A stretch of 64,000 nt of DNA from Semisulcospira habei (GCA_036245525.1 BTPG01000005.1:209287663-209351662); one strand, 5' to 3'; shown: positions 1 to 10,904, numbered from the stretch's first letter. Numbers and translations: made by a program. Notes: generated by a model from the sequence alone, not told the origin.

Positions 1-802
1 CAGTCAGCTTTAGCGTCCATACAAAAGCAGTATCCGTCTCCACATGTGTACCACGAGCTCTCCTCCTGTGCTGAAAGATGTGGTGTCTCTCTTTCTGCAG
101 GATGAAGATTTCTGTTTACGTCACGCACTCTGTGATGTAATTTCTTGCTGACGTCATGGGCGGATGAACGTTTGGTGGCATTCAGGGCAAGAACGGCTGT
201 CACACAGAGACAGAAGTAGCAGAAGCCCGACATTGTGAAGCAGTGTGATATCATAATATCATAAAATGTTGTTAAGCAGTGTGATATCACGTGAATGTTC
301 TGTGTTTATGTACAGTGTGTGAGTGAATGCGCGTGATTCACGTGAGCGTGCTTGTTGGGTTCAGTTCGCGGCGGCGCTTTGAGCCGATTTTCAATTGGGA
401 TAAAGCGCCCATTTAATGCGCTTATTATTATATCAGAGAATATTGTTAAGCAGTGCGATATCAGATAATGGTGTCCGTGTCGTTGTTACTCCGCGTAACA
501 TCAGAGAATGTTGTTAAGCAGCGTAACATCAGAGAATGTTGTCCGTGTCATTCACATTCAGGATAACTCCACCTCAACGAACTGCGCTGAACTGAAAATG
601 AAAACAAAATAAACATTTTTTTTTGTTTTGTTTTGCGTTGACTAGAAAGGCTTCGCTACAAGGAGACTAGATTGCATTTCTCTGCATTTGTGTACTGGTC
701 TTTGATTGTGGGACTTGAGCCCTAAAGTCCAAAATCACAGACCAGCACACAAGTATAATTGTACATGCAGAATACGTCGGGTGGAACTATTTCTGTTTGT
801 GA
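1..802. repeat. degenerate short repeats, no gene seen
   Basis: No coding region recognised. Between about 233 and 550 a short unit resembling GTTAAGCAGTGTGATATCA and ATCAGAGAATGTTG recurs five or six times with changing spacing, so this is a decayed tandem repeat. A perfect CRE octamer (TGACGTCA) lies at 149-156, followed by GGGCGGATGAACG. This resembles the promoter and start region near 2153-2230, so it may be a degenerate paralogue of that segment. Positions 688-752 hold a weak copy of hairpin family H6. Confidence 0.4.
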
Positions 803-946
803 TTAACTCATTCAGCCCCGACACACCACACACGATAGGGGGCGAACGTGATAGTTCACGGGTGGTGCCAGAATAGCTTGGCGGCCATAGACGCCAAGCT
901 GTTCTGGCACCACCCTTAAACTATCTTGGTCGATCTGTCTCTTTAA
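803..946. mobile_element. H1 foldback MITE, TTAA-flanked, right end shortened
   Basis: It starts TTAACTCATTCAGCCCC. The central inverted repeat runs from a decayed CGATAGTTCACGGGTG arm through GCCATAGACGC to the opposing arm ending at GGTCGATC. The right tip (normally CTGAATGAGTTAA) is missing, although a TTAA occurs at 943. It belongs to the same family as about 15 other copies in the window. Confidence 0.65.
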
Positions 947-1142
947 TACACCCCCACCCGGGTCTGCCCTGGGGGACTTGGAGTTAACTACTTTTTACTT
1001 CCCAGGGTCACCCAGGTCAGCCCCAAAGGGTGGGTTTTCCCTTCTATTCTGGGGCACGTGTTTCTGTCTACCTTGTTAAAATAAGAGCGTTGAAAATTAG
1101 CTGAATTAGAAAATTAAACAACACAGGTCATAGATGGAAACA

Positions 1143-1275
1143 TTAATACATTCAGCCCGACGTCCGTATTTCCCAAATTTTGGAGGCGTCATCTAATGAC
1201 TATGCACCCGTTGCAGAAAATGGATCGACCATCATAATTCAAGGGCAGTGCCAAATTAGCTTGGTCTACAGATCT
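1143..1275. mobile_element. H1 foldback MITE, left half only
   Basis: It begins TTAATACATTCAGCCCGAC and includes the family's non-palindromic stretch (AAATTTTGGAGGCGTCATC) and the first arm up to AGCTTGG. The second arm and right tip are absent, so it is a deleted copy. Confidence 0.6.
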
Positions 1276-1475
1276 GAAGCACAGCCTCTGCAATTCTTCA
1301 ACCTGTTTATCAGGTGGGTTAGGGAGCAAAATCCATAGGTAGACCAGTTTTGATAAGATCAATGATTTTCACACAGTGACTCTACTTAAGGGTGTAATTG
1401 GCCACTTTAGCCACGTTTTCATGAGCATTTTTATCTCAGTAAACTTGTTCTTAATATTTCGAAGATGACAGCTCC

Positions 1476-1673
1476 TTAACTTATTCATCCCGACGGCCGT
1501 ATTTCCAAAGTTTTGGAGACGGAGACGTCATCTAATGACTATGCACCAGTTGCAGGAGATGGATCGACCATGATAAGTCAAGGGTAGTGCCAGATTAGCT
1601 AATCTGGCACTACCCTTAAATTATCATGGTCGATCCATCTCCTGCTGTAGTGCGTCAGGGCTGAATGGGTTAA
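1476..1673. mobile_element. H1 foldback MITE, complete, 198 bp
   Basis: TTAA occurs at both ends, with tips TTAACTTATTCATCCC and GGGCTGAATGGGTTAA. In the middle is a palindrome with arms of about 45 bp (GATCGACCATGATAAGTCAAG against TTATCATGGTCGATC). A TTAA target plus short terminal inverted repeats is the signature of piggyBac-type elements. There is no coding capacity. It is one of the best-preserved H1 copies and defines the family length of about 200 bp. Confidence 0.75.
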
Positions 1674-1961
1674 ATCATGTGTCAGCCAAATGCCTGAGAC
1701 TTTGAACTCTGACGGGTTCCGGTTTAATTTAAGGTATGGCAAATATCTGATGGTGGAGTTTCTCTTACTACCCAGACAAATAGCATCAGTTTTACCAAAA
1801 TTTAGACGCAAACGCGAATGGACGCTAAATTTGTTGAAAGTGTCAATAGCTGCCTCGAAAGATTGTGTACCTCTGTCAAGAAACACAATATGTGTGTCGT
1901 CCGCAAACTGCGTTATTTTATGTTCTTTGTCTCCCGTATAAAAATACCTTAAAAGGGGCAC
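1674..1961 (-). pseudogene. L1/Tx1-like LINE reverse transcriptase fragment
   Basis: About 94 open codons contain the RT catalytic block ITQFADDTHIVFL followed by LNFGKTDAICLGSK, typical of the YADD/FADD region and the following strand in L1-like LINEs. Only this slice of the RT survives, cut at its 3' side exactly where the complete H1 hairpin element begins (1673). It may be the same family as the fragment near 10.2 kb, which holds the immediately preceding RT block. The clade is assigned by motif flavour only. Confidence 0.6.
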
Positions 1962-2152
1962 ACCTGACCTTTTTTTAATGCTTCAGTTCGCAAAAAGCTT
2001 TTACTAGGCTTCAGTATACATACCCACTTAGACAGTGACCACCCTATTGTCTCACCAAATGCTTTCTTTCGTCCGTTCAAAGCGAAAAGAGGTCCACCGG
2101 AATCTTGTGACTGAACGCCATGAAAAGATTGCTTGTGATAGGCGATGGTAGC

Positions 2153-2216
2153 TGACGTCATAACTATTCTCTGCGACCTTGGGTCATCTACATAATTATA
2201 ACCAATCACAGACAAG
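2153..2216 (+). promoter_or_regulatory. putative promoter: CRE, CCAAT and YY1-like start motif
   Basis: A perfect CRE palindrome TGACGTCA (2153-2160) is followed by CCAAT at 2202-2206 and by ACAAGATGGCGG across the first ATG at 2217. AAGATGGCGG matches the known YY1 initiator-type motif, which also gives a good translation start context. The trio within 70 bp looks like a compact TATA-less promoter. That it is active is inference. Confidence 0.35.
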
Positions 2217-2420
2217 ATGGCGGATGAACCAGCGAAGAAAAGTATCATTCGACTCGCGCCGACAATGACAGACTCGGAATTGAAGAGAAGAAAGAGAAAG
2301 AGAGACAAGACTATACCCCTAAGTAAAACTGACATCGGACAAGAGAATATGGACATGTGGCAACGCCGTTGCCACCCACCTAGAATGTGTCCCTTTCCTG
2401 CTGAATCAGTGAGTAGCTGA
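2217..2420 (+). CDS. possible first exon, lysine/arginine-rich N terminus
   Basis: The ORF opens MADEPAKKSIIRLAPTMTD and continues with a strongly basic stretch RRKRKRDK, which could serve as a nuclear localisation signal. The ATG sits in a favourable context directly downstream of CRE and CCAAT motifs. After the basic stretch the reading frame loses any protein-like character, and a weak donor (A/GTAAAA) lies near 2323, so the true exon may end there. No domain is recognised and no second exon is identified; LINE copy A was inserted 300 bp downstream. It could equally be a dead first exon or a transposon-borne exon. Confidence 0.3.
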   Translation: MADEPAKKSIIRLAPTMTDSELKRRKRKRDKTIPLSKTDIGQENMDMWQRRCHPPRMCPFPAESVSS

Positions 2421-2711
2421 TATACGATCTTTGTCGATCTTCCTTCAGTTCCGCGAGCGCTAGTGATTTTCAGAGTTCATGATCAGTAGAATTTATCTCT
2501 TACTGATTTCGCAAGATTTTAAAGTTATTTTCGTTGTGAAATTGAGAAAGTGGGAATAAATACCAATGTTCTGTTTCAATTATGGAAGACTGTGCCTGTT
2601 TCCGAGGGGTAAAGGATCAAAGGTAAAATTAAGCACCATGGACGGCACACGCTCGCAGTTTGCGATCACAAACACGCATGCCCCCGGTGCACTACTAGTC
2701 AGTGTACGGGC
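2421..2711. other. intergenic, nothing recognised
   Basis: Moderately AT-rich sequence with no ORF, repeat or RNA that I can support. It ends at the 10-bp target duplication of LINE copy A. Confidence 0.5.
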
Positions 2712-2721
2712 GATCGTTACT
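2712..2721. repeat. target site duplication of LINE L copy A (left)
   Basis: GATCGTTACT is repeated exactly at 9743-9752 on the other side of copy A, fixing the limits of that insertion. Confidence 0.8.
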
Positions 2722-4392
2722 CTCTTGGCTTGACTTCGCGAACGAAGATTCTATAGGGCTTGCCCACGTCGTCTGCAGGCATTTTCGTGGCTGCGGAGGC
2801 CAATCCGGGACAGGCAGGTTCGACCGCAGTGGCTGCAGGGGAAGGTCTGGTCAGGATTCTGAGTTACGGCAACTCTGTTTTTTCTCCTGAGCGCTTGTCC
2901 TTAAGGTTAGCTCTGCGAGAGTCCTCAAAGGAGACGGCTGCCTTGTGAATGGTGGAGCGCCAGGTGTCACGGTCCGCAGCAAGCGAAGACCACTGGCGGT
3001 GGTCGATTTGGCAGGCACTAAGTGACTTCTTGAGACCGTCTTTGTGTCTCTTCTTTGGTGCCCCTCTGTCTCGGTGTCCAGTGGCGAGCTCGCCGAACAG
3101 AGTGATCTTGGGTAGGCGATGATCCTCCATCCTGGAGACGTGCCCCGCCCAGCGAAGCTGTGTCCGCAGCAGCAAAGCCTCGATGCTCACAGTTTCCGCC
3201 TGTTCAAGGACCTCGACGTTTGTGACATAGTCACTCCAGTGAATGCTGAGGATGGTACGCAGGCAGCGCTGGTGAAAGCGTTCGAGGAGTCGTAGTTGGC
3301 TGCGGTAGAGGGCCCAGGACTCGGAACCGTACAGCAGGGTGGTGAGGACGACAGCTCTGTACACGCTGATCTTGGTGCCTTTTTTCAGCTGTTGATTGTG
3401 CCACACCCGCTTGAATAGTCGCCCGAAAGCACTGTTCGCTTTTGCCAGCCTGTTGTCCAGCTCCTTGTCCAACTTGGCGTCTGACGTGATGATGCAGCCA
3501 AGGTAGGTAAACTGGTGTACAGACTTCAGTTCGGACTCGCCGATGGTGATGTGGGGAGGGCGATGCTCTTCCTTGGGTGCCGGCTGATGAAGGACCTCTG
3601 TCTTTTTCAGACTGACCTCGAGTCCAAAGAGCTGGGCGGCATCTGCGAAGCAGGACGTAATGCGCTGCAAGGCTCTCTCTGTGTGTGCAACGAGGGCAGC
3701 GTCATCAGCAAAGAGCAGCTCACGAATCAGTTGGTCTAGGGTTTTCGTGTGGGCCTGCAGTCGTCTGAGGTTGAACAGGCTGCCATCGAGACGATACCTG
3801 ATGTACACTGCGTCGTCATCGTCGAGGTCCACTGTGGCCTGCTTCAACATCATGCTGAAGAAGATGGTGAAGAGGGTCGGTGCAAGCACGCAGCCTTGCT
3901 TCACGCCATTGCGAATGGGGAATGGTTCTGAGAGGTCACTGTTTAGTCTGACCTGGCCTTGCTGGTCCTCGTGGAGCTGGACGATCATGTTGAGGAACTT
4001 TGGGGGACAGCCTAGTCACTCCAGGATCTGTCACATACCTTGCCTGCTCACAGTGTCAAACGCTTTTGTTAGGTCGACAAACGTTACGTACAGCCCTTTG
4101 TTCTGCTCGCGGCACTTCTCCTGAAGCTGTCTCAGCACAAAGACCATGTCGGTGGTACTCCTGTTGGCTCTGAAGCCACACTGGCCCTCTGGGAGGTGGT
4201 CTTCAGCGATGGCAGGTACCAGCCGATTCAGGAGCAACCTTGCGAGAATTTCCCCGGCAATGGACAGCAGGGTAATTCCACGATAATTAGAGCAGGCAGA
4301 CTTCTCTCCTTTGTTCTTGTACAGGGTGATGATGACTGCATCACGGAGGTCCTTTGGTAGTGTTCCTTTTTCCCAGCAGCAGAGAAAGAGGT
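2722..4392 (-). mobile_element. LINE family L copy A, 3' portion (RT and zinc knuckle)
   Basis: This is the minus-strand 3' half of an APE-type non-LTR retrotransposon. The RT is readable with RNGVKQGCVLAP and LLFADDAALVAH, followed by the conserved C-terminal region (WAGHVSRMEDHRLPK). Damage relative to intact copy C: two nonsense codons close together near 4012-4032 (a Trp codon and an Arg CGA codon both become TGA), and a frameshift at about 2885 that removes the C-terminal zinc knuckle from the frame. At 4392 the copy is interrupted by an RTE-like element and resumes at 7513. The 3' end is GTCAAGCCAAGAGAG read on the minus strand. It is a pseudogene. Confidence 0.9.
4381..4392. repeat. 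target site duplication of the nested RTE-like LINE (left)
   Basis: AGAGAAAGAGGT occurs here and again at 7513-7524. The sequence exists once in uninterrupted family L copies (for example around 14814), so it is a true 11-12 bp target duplication. The first A could belong to the element tail. Confidence 0.85.
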
Positions 4393-4673
4393 AGCCTCGC
4401 GCTGGGACCATATGGCGTTGAGGCGCGTCCCCTGGGTGGTGGATAGGGGGTCCCTCGCGAGAGGGGTGCACCGAATGAAATAAGGTGCCGTGAACCAACA
4501 TGGTCTAAGGGAAGGTGACCCCGACAGAAAACCCCTGGTCCTCCTAGTAAGGGGGTTGGGCGTGGGGATAGCTTCCCCACCCTGCAAAAAAGGAAATAGC
4601 TACAAAAACGCCGACGAAAAGACTAACAGTAATTCCTTTCCTGGAGGAGGAAGGTTCTTCTACCAGAAGACTT

Positions 4674-6761
4674 ATGACGTCCTGTGGTGAAAGCCGGAAG
4701 TCTTCGGAAGCCACAGGACCGAGCCGCCTCTCTCTATCCAGGGATACAACCATGGGCACATGGAACGTCCAGACCATGTACCAGAGCGGCAAGGCCGCCC
4801 AGATAGCAGCGGAAATGCAAAAGTACAACCTTTCCCTGCTAGGTATCAGTGAAGCCAGATGGACGCAGTCTGGCCAGAAAAGGCTGTTAAGTGGGGAGAT
4901 GATTCTGTATTCAGGTCATGAAGAGGAGAATGCCCCCCATACAGAAGGTGTAGCATTCATGCTGTCACCAGTGGCACAGAGAGCGCTGATGGGCTGGGAA
5001 CCTCTTGGGTCAAGAATTATCACAGCAGCCTTTAGAACCAAGAAAAAGCTCAAGATGAACGTCACCCAGTGTTATGCGCCCACTAATGACAGTCACGAGG
5101 AAGAGAAACAAGAGTTCTACGACCGACTCCAGAGTGCCTTGGACAAATGTGCGGAGCGAGACATCACCATCGTCATGAGCGATTTTAATGCCAAAATAGG
5201 GGAGGACAACACCGGATACGAAGAGGTGATGGGGAGACAGGGACTAGGCTCGGAGATGAGTGAGAACGGAGAGAGGTTTGTAGACTTTTGTGCTCTAAAC
5301 AGACTTGTCATTGGAGGCAGCATCTTCCCACAGAGAAGAATACACAAAGCAACTTGGGTCTCACCTGACCATACAACAGAGAACCAAATAGACCATATCT
5401 GCATTAGCAAGAAATTTAGAAGATCCCTTCAAGATGTTCGAGTGAGGAGGGGAGCAGATGTCGCCTCAGACCACCATCTGCTTACCTTAAGAATGAAGCT
5501 CAAGCTAAAGAAAAGCCGCACAGGGACAACGAGAAGACAGCGCTATAATGTAGGCCTCCTGAGAGAAACTGGAGTTAGAGAAGAGTTCAAACTGGTGCTG
5601 TCCAACCGGTTTCAAGCGCTACAGGAGCTAGTAAATGAAGAGGAGGCGGTCACCTCAGAGCAGCAGTGGAAGGCAGTTAGAGAGGCGCTGAACTCAACCT
5701 GCAAAGACACTGTAGGGTTCAGGAAACACCATCACAAGGACTGGCTGTCGGCACAGACCTTGAAGAAGATAGAAGTGAGGAAGCAGAAGAAAGCAGTTGT
5801 CAACAACAGTCGCACGAGAGCAGCCAAAGTAAGGGCACAGGGGGAATACTCGGAAGCCAACCGCGAGGTGAATTGGAGTATCAGGGCAGACAAGAGGGCC
5901 TACACAGACAGCCTGGCAGCAGAGGCAGAAAAGGCAGCAGGCAGCGGAAAGATCTGGGAAGAGGAGGTGATGCCGGCTGACTGGAAGGAGGGGTACCTAA
6001 TCAAGCTTCCCAAGAAAGGAGTCCTCAGCAAGTGTTCCAACTATAGAGGAATCACCTTGCTGTCAGTACCAGTAAAGGTCTTCAACAGGATCATCCTGGA
6101 GAGAATGAAGAGCTCCGTTGACCCCCAGCTGAGAGACCAGCAAGCAGGATTCAGGAAGAACCGATCATGTACAGACCAGATCGCCACTCTCCGCATCATC
6201 TTGGAACAGTCTCTGGAGTGGAGCTCCCCACTGTACGTCAACTTTGTGGATTATGAGAAAGCATTTGACAGTGTGGACCGAGAGACTCTGTGGAAACTCC
6301 TACGACACTACGGTGTACCCACAAAGCTCGTCCGCCTGATCAAGAGCAGCTACGATGGCATGACATGTCGCGTGATCCACGAAGTGCAGTTCACCAGGGA
6401 GCTCCAGGTCAGAACTGGTGTCAGGCAGGGGTGTCTGCTGTCTCCGTTCCTCTTCCTACTGGCCATAGACTGGGTCATGAAGATGACCACAGAGCACAGA
6501 CGAAGTGGAATACAGTGGACACTGTGGACACAGCTTGACGACCTCGATTTTGCAGACGACTTGGCATTACTGTCCCACACTCATCAACAAATGCAGGACA
6601 AGACCACGAGGCTTGCTGACATCTCGTCCCAAGTGGGCCTCACCATTCACAAACAGAAAACAAAGACAATGAGGCTGAACGCAACCAGGGAAGAACCAGT
6701 CTTGCTTGCTGGCACCCCGTTGGAGGAGGTGGAGTCCTTCACCTATTCGGGAGCATCATAG
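4674..6761 (+). pseudogene. RTE-like endonuclease/reverse transcriptase ORF, internally deleted and frameshifted
   Basis: The APE endonuclease begins at about residue 27 (MGTWNVQTM, 4752) with SEARW, DFNAKIG, IDHICIS and SDHHLL, matching the catalytic Asn, Glu, Asp and His blocks. The RT shows NYRGITLLSV, QAGFRKNRSCTDQI, FVDYEKAFDSV, GVRQGCLLSPFLF and DFADDLALLSH. Between the EN linker and the RT, AEKAAGSG joins directly to KIWEEEVMPADW near 5945-5955. In relatives about 100 or more residues normally separate these, so I infer an in-frame deletion of the N-terminal RT region. The frame ends at 6761 by a one-base loss in the block that should read YLGS; coding resumes in another frame to 7505. 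The copy is not functional. Confidence 0.85.
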
Positions 6762-7505
6762 ACAAAAAAGGCGGCATTGATGCAGATGTCAGAGCACGAA
6801 TCGGTAAAGCCAGAGCAGCCTTTCTCCAGTTGAAAAAAATGTGGAGTTCCAGAGAGCTGTCACAACACACCAAAGTCCGGATTTTCAACTCCAATGTAAA
6901 AGCAGTTCTCCTATATGGAGCAGAGACTTGGAGATTGACAAAAACCACAGTCAACAGAAATGTTTAGGGCTTAACGTCTTTTGTCCACCACGAGGGTGAT
7001 TTCAAAGACGGGGACAACGAAAAAGGGTCTGAGCAAATTTTGACCCAAGCTGGAGTCGAACCCGGGACCTTTTGGTCTGGAGGCAAACGCTTTTACCACC
7101 GAGCCACCCAGCTCCCCCACAGTCAACAGAGTACAGACCTTCATGAACAGTTGCCTTAGAAGAATTTTGAAAATCCACTGGCCAGAGAAGATCAGCAACG
7201 TCAGACTCTGGGAGAGAACAGAGCAGATAACAGCAGAGAATGAAATTGGGCGAAGAAGATGGGGATGGATCGGTCACAGTCTGAGAAAGCCAGCTTCCAG
7301 TATCACTAGGCAGGCATTGTCATGGAACCCCCAGGGAAAGAGGAAAAGAGGTAGGCCGAGAAACTCCTGGCGTCGAGACCTCCAAGCAGACATCAAGAGA
7401 CTGGGAACCACCTGGAGTAGAATCGAAGGAGAAGCACATGACAGGAGTTGCTGGAGGTCTCTCGTCGACGGCCTATACCCGGGTAGGGGTGACAGGCGTA
7501 AGTAA
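6762..7505 (+). pseudogene. RTE-like ORF, C-terminal part after frameshift, split by SINE
   Basis: This continues the polyprotein in a new frame (IIDKKGGIDADVRARIGKAR, then VLLYGAETW) up to 6944. The SINE insertion interrupts it, and it resumes at about 7130 with FMNSCLRRILKIHW and GRPRNSWRRDL, the conserved RT-distal region of this LINE type. The terminator falls in the GTAAGTAA tail. It is broken by both a frameshift and the SINE. Confidence 0.8.
6958..7116 (-). mobile_element. tRNA-derived SINE, third nesting level
   Basis: A 159-bp insert is flanked by the exact 13-bp duplication CCACAGTCAACAG (6945-6957 and 7117-7129). On the minus strand it starts with a tRNA-like head: an A-box-like TGGCTCGGTGGTAAAAGCG and a B-box GGTTCGACTCC match internal RNA polymerase III promoter consensus. 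The body ends near GACGTTAAGCCCTAAACAT, a tail type common in mollusc SINEs. No tRNA function is claimed. Confidence 0.85.
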
Positions 7506-7512
7506 GTAAGTA

Positions 7513-9742
7513 AGAGAAAGAGGTCGTTGAGCTTGTTGTGCAGTGCTGGGCCTCCATGTTTCCAGATCTCTTGCGGGATTCCGTCAATGCCTGCTGCTTT
7601 GCCACTCTTGAGCTGGTGGATGGCTGTGAGGGTCTCTTCGGCGGTGGGCGGTTCGTCCAATTCAACCTTTAGTGGAAGGTGTGGGATTTGGAGGATGACT
7701 GTTTCTTGAACAGTGCGCTCAGCGCCGAAGAGGTCCTGAAAGTATTCCGACCAGCGGTTCAAGATGGAGGTATTATCTGTGAGGAGTGCCTGTCCATCAG
7801 CGCTTCGCAGGGGACTTTGTACCAGGTGCCTAGGGCCATACACTGCTTTCAGTGCTTCGTAGAAGCCCCTGTAGTCACCGTTGTCAGCGCAGAGCTGGGT
7901 CCTCTGTGCGAGTCTGGACCACCACTCGTTCTGGAGCTCTCTAAGCTTGAGCTGAAGACTGCTGCAGATGAGGCGGAAGGCAGACTTCTTCACAGGGCAG
8001 GAAGGCTGGGCTAGGTGGGCCTGGTGGGCGGCTCTTTTTTTGCTAGAAGTTCCTGGATCTCTACGTCGTTTTCGTCAAACCAGTCTTTGTTCCTCTTTCT
8101 AGCAAAGCCCAAGACTTCCACAGAAGATTTTACAATAGCAGTTTTCAGTTGTTCCCAGAGTGTTTCAGGGGAGGAGTCTGCTGGATCAACTGTGTCTTTG
8201 AGCATGCGCTGTAAATCGGCCTGAAGGGCAGCTTTCTTGTCGTCACGCTGAAGGCTGGCAACATCAAGATTTTTCTTGGGGGGGGGGGCTTTCTTGGGTT
8301 TCAGCTTGAGGCGGAGCCTGAGTTTGCAGCGAACAAGGCGGTGGTCAGTGTGGCACTCTGCGCTGGGCATCACTCTGGTGAGGAGGACGTCACTGCGGTC
8401 CCTCTGACGCACTAGGACATAGTCGATAAGGTGCCAGTGCTTGGAGCGAGGATGCATCCAGGTGGTCTTTCGACTGTCTTTTTGCTGGAAAGTAGTGTTG
8501 GTGATGACTAGTTGCTGCTCTGCACAGGGCTCCAACAGTAGGCGACCATTGTCATTGCAGTTCCCAACGCCATGCTTGCCGAGGACTCCTTTCCAGGCTT
8601 CAGAGTCTTGGCCCACTCTGGCGTTGAAGTCGCCAAGGATGATGACTTTGTCGTCTGCAGGGGTGCTCTGCAGGAGGCTGCGCAGGTCAGAGTAGAACTT
8701 GTCTTTTTCTGCAGGCTCTGCCAGGAGGGTTGGGGAGTACACACTGAGAAGGGTGACGTATTGCTGGTGTCTCAGTGGGAGGCGCATGGACATGATGCGG
8801 TCGGAGTGACCCGTTGGTAGGTTTTTCAACTTAGTCGCAATGGGGGTCTTCACCATGAAGCCCACGCCTGAGAGCCGTCTTTCTGATGCAGGTCTGCCTG
8901 ACCAGTAGAGGGTGTAGCCAGCGCCAAGTTCTTGGAGGCTGCCTTCCTCCGGGAGGCGTACTTCGCTGTGCGCGGCGATGTCGATGTTTAACCTCCGCAA
9001 TTCATGGGCAATGAGGGCGGAGCGACGTTCAGGGCGTCCGCTGTCTGCTGTGTCGCGCATGGTTCGGATGTTCCAGCATGCTACGTTGAGTCCGGTCGTG
9101 GTCGTCATGAGAGTGGATCCATTGTTTTTTCTTGTTTTCTGACCGCATGAGAAGATGCCCGTTGACCGCGGCTAGCCAACTGGGGTTACGAGGGGATGAG
9201 CTTTGGTTAGGCCACCTTTTCTAGGCCCCTCTCCGTGTGGAGCAAGCAGTGCTGTCCCTAGAGAAGGCTGCTTGGTCGTTCAGGGTGTGCCGAGTGACGT
9301 TGTCATCCCCAGGTCAACATCAGGCGACCAATATCCTGAACCGCCTGCATGCAGGTTTGAGACTGCGGCTTCCAGTGACATCTTTCACCTGCCGTTTTGC
9401 CCCTTGCCCATCGCTACAGGACTTGGAAAGTTCAGTGTCATAGTCCGTGGGCGTTTCCTAAAGCCTGCGCGGTGGAGCTTTTTGGTGGAGTGCAGAGTGC
9501 GCAGTACTGGCCCCACCCTTTAAACCCTTGGTTCGTTTGCCATGGCTTAGCAAGCTGGGACGGTGGCATCGAGGTCCTCGGGTCGTAGGTTTTATATCAG
9601 ACTGTCCTTGTCTTAGTCTCTGGCTCAAACGCCTTCCCCGGAGACACGGGGGCTTTGATGTCAGGGGTTTCCTCCCTTAGCCTTTCCGCAGCCAAGCGGC
9701 CAGTCCTGCAAGGCAGCAGGGGACTCGTGGGGGCCGGGGTCG
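7513..9742 (-). mobile_element. LINE family L copy A, 5' portion (endonuclease and RT N terminus)
   Basis: This is the resumed 5' half of copy A. The 365-codon stretch 8011-9108 covers the APE endonuclease (ACWNIRTM, SEVRLPEEG, GDFNARVG, HLIDYVLV, TDHRLV). It loses frame at a homopolymer near 8035 (a T run one base shorter than in copy C). The 7274-7993 frame covers the linker and the first RT block (KSGKAAGIDGIP). The 5' UTR spans about 9109-9742. Copies B and C extend roughly 38 bp further at the 5' end, so A is slightly shorter there, and its end is fixed by the duplication GATCGTTACT at 9743-9752. Confidence 0.88.
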
Positions 9743-9752
9743 GATCGTTACT

Positions 9753-10195
9753 AGTACAATACTATTAGCAGGTCGAGCGGAACTCGCATGGTTGATTTTG
9801 ACAGCATAGCGTGTATCAGTGGAAGGTTTAGTTTACTTTCTCGTGCAAAATTACATCAAAGGGATGCCGGAGAACATCAGTACACGTATACACTGACACG
9901 GCACACCAAACCGATGACCTCGTGACCTGCAGTATTGCGATACCCAGTCGGCCGGGTTCTGCCTTGTGACTTAGACTCATAAATATGCATATTAATTCAA
10001 ACAAGGCCGATGCAGACGATAAATCCGCGACTCCCGTACAAAAACAATGCACCCTCCAAACGATGAATTTCGACATTTGGCATTGTACTTACATCATAAA
10101 GCTCTAAGTTAATACACAAAGGACCCATACACACACTGTCAGCAATATCTGTTGCAGACAGTTTTTTGTCTGTATTGAGACGCTTGATCCTGGGG
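9753..10195. other. intergenic, nothing recognised
   Basis: No gene or repeat family is identified between the right target duplication of copy A and the LINE scrap that follows. Confidence 0.4.
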
Positions 10196-10377
10196 AAAAT
10201 AACTTTAATATTTGTATTTTGTCTTATCATTAGCGCTAATATTTCTACACACATTATGAAGATATAAAGTGACACGGGGTCTCCCTGTCTGCAGCCGAGC
10301 TCGATGTTAAACCATTGAGATATGTTACCATTAACTAACACAGCAGGCTGAATGTTCTGAGTCTTGTCTGCAGTGTT
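10196..10377 (-). pseudogene. L1/Tx1-like LINE RT fragment
   Basis: The minus-strand reading gives NIQPAVLVNGNISQWF, IELGCRQGDPVSLYIFIM and LALMIRQNTNIK, the RT block around the GxRQGDPLSPYLF motif of L1-like LINEs. Only about 60 codons are convincing. It is bounded on the right by a T-rich run (10376-10397). The fragment near 1.7-1.96 kb holds the next RT block, so the two may be pieces of one family. Confidence 0.6.
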
Positions 10378-10397
10378 TTTTTTTTTTCTTCTTTTTC

Positions 10398-10779
10398 TAT
10401 GATTATTGTAACTGTTGTGACATTGTAACTGTTTTATGTGTATGTTGTATAATTTGGTAAAAGCAAAAACTATAAATAAATAAATAATTTATAAATAAAT
10501 AAATAAAAGGTTTCTTAATGGATGCTACCTTGCCTGACGAAGCATAGCCATGAAAAAAAAAATTTGCTTGGTTTTCAAGTGAACAGTGTGTTACATCCAT
10601 GACATTTCAAGGGTCGAACGTTACATTAAGAACGGATGTTACATGAAACTCAAAATAATGTGACACATGACAGAAACTCTTAGCCTGTTTGTTGGCACAC
10701 TATTCTGCCCCAGGGCCGAAATCCACCAATTGTAAGGCTGACCTCTGATGGACTGTATTACAATTTTAGAGACACATCG
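10398..10779. other. AT-rich intergenic
   Basis: AAATA-type short repeats occur at about 10474-10508. There is no gene. Confidence 0.4.
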
Positions 10780-10904
10780 GACTGTTCACGCGTGGTGCGA
10801 GAATAGCTTCGGCGCCTATGGCCGCTAAGCTATTCTGACACCATCCTTGAACTATCATGCTCGATCCATGTCTTGCCGTGGTGTGTCGGGGCTGAATGAG
10901 TTAA
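10780..10904. mobile_element. H1 foldback MITE, left part decayed
   Basis: The central palindrome (GAATAGCTTCGGCGCC against GCTAAGCTATTCTGACACC) and the intact right end GGGGCTGAATGAGTTAA are recognisable. The left tip cannot be placed. Confidence 0.6.

Larger units (their letters stand above)
4393..7512 (+). mobile_element. RTE-like LINE nested in LINE L copy A
   Basis: A non-LTR element sits on the strand opposite its host. It begins with a GC-rich 5' region (from 4393), encodes one APE endonuclease/RT polyprotein, and ends in a short tandem tail (GTAA)n, the kind of simple 3' tail known for RTE-type LINEs. The stop codon lies inside the tail. It carries an internal SINE (6958-7116). Its insertion site is marked by a 12-bp duplication. 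Clade placement rests on protein flavour and tail only. Confidence 0.85.

Noticed and set aside
9203..9523. 106-codon antisense ORF conserved in the 5' UTRs of LINE copies A, B (16506-16826) and C (63300-63620)
   Set aside because: The copies are so similar that shared openness carries no information. The region is GC-rich and no domain is seen.
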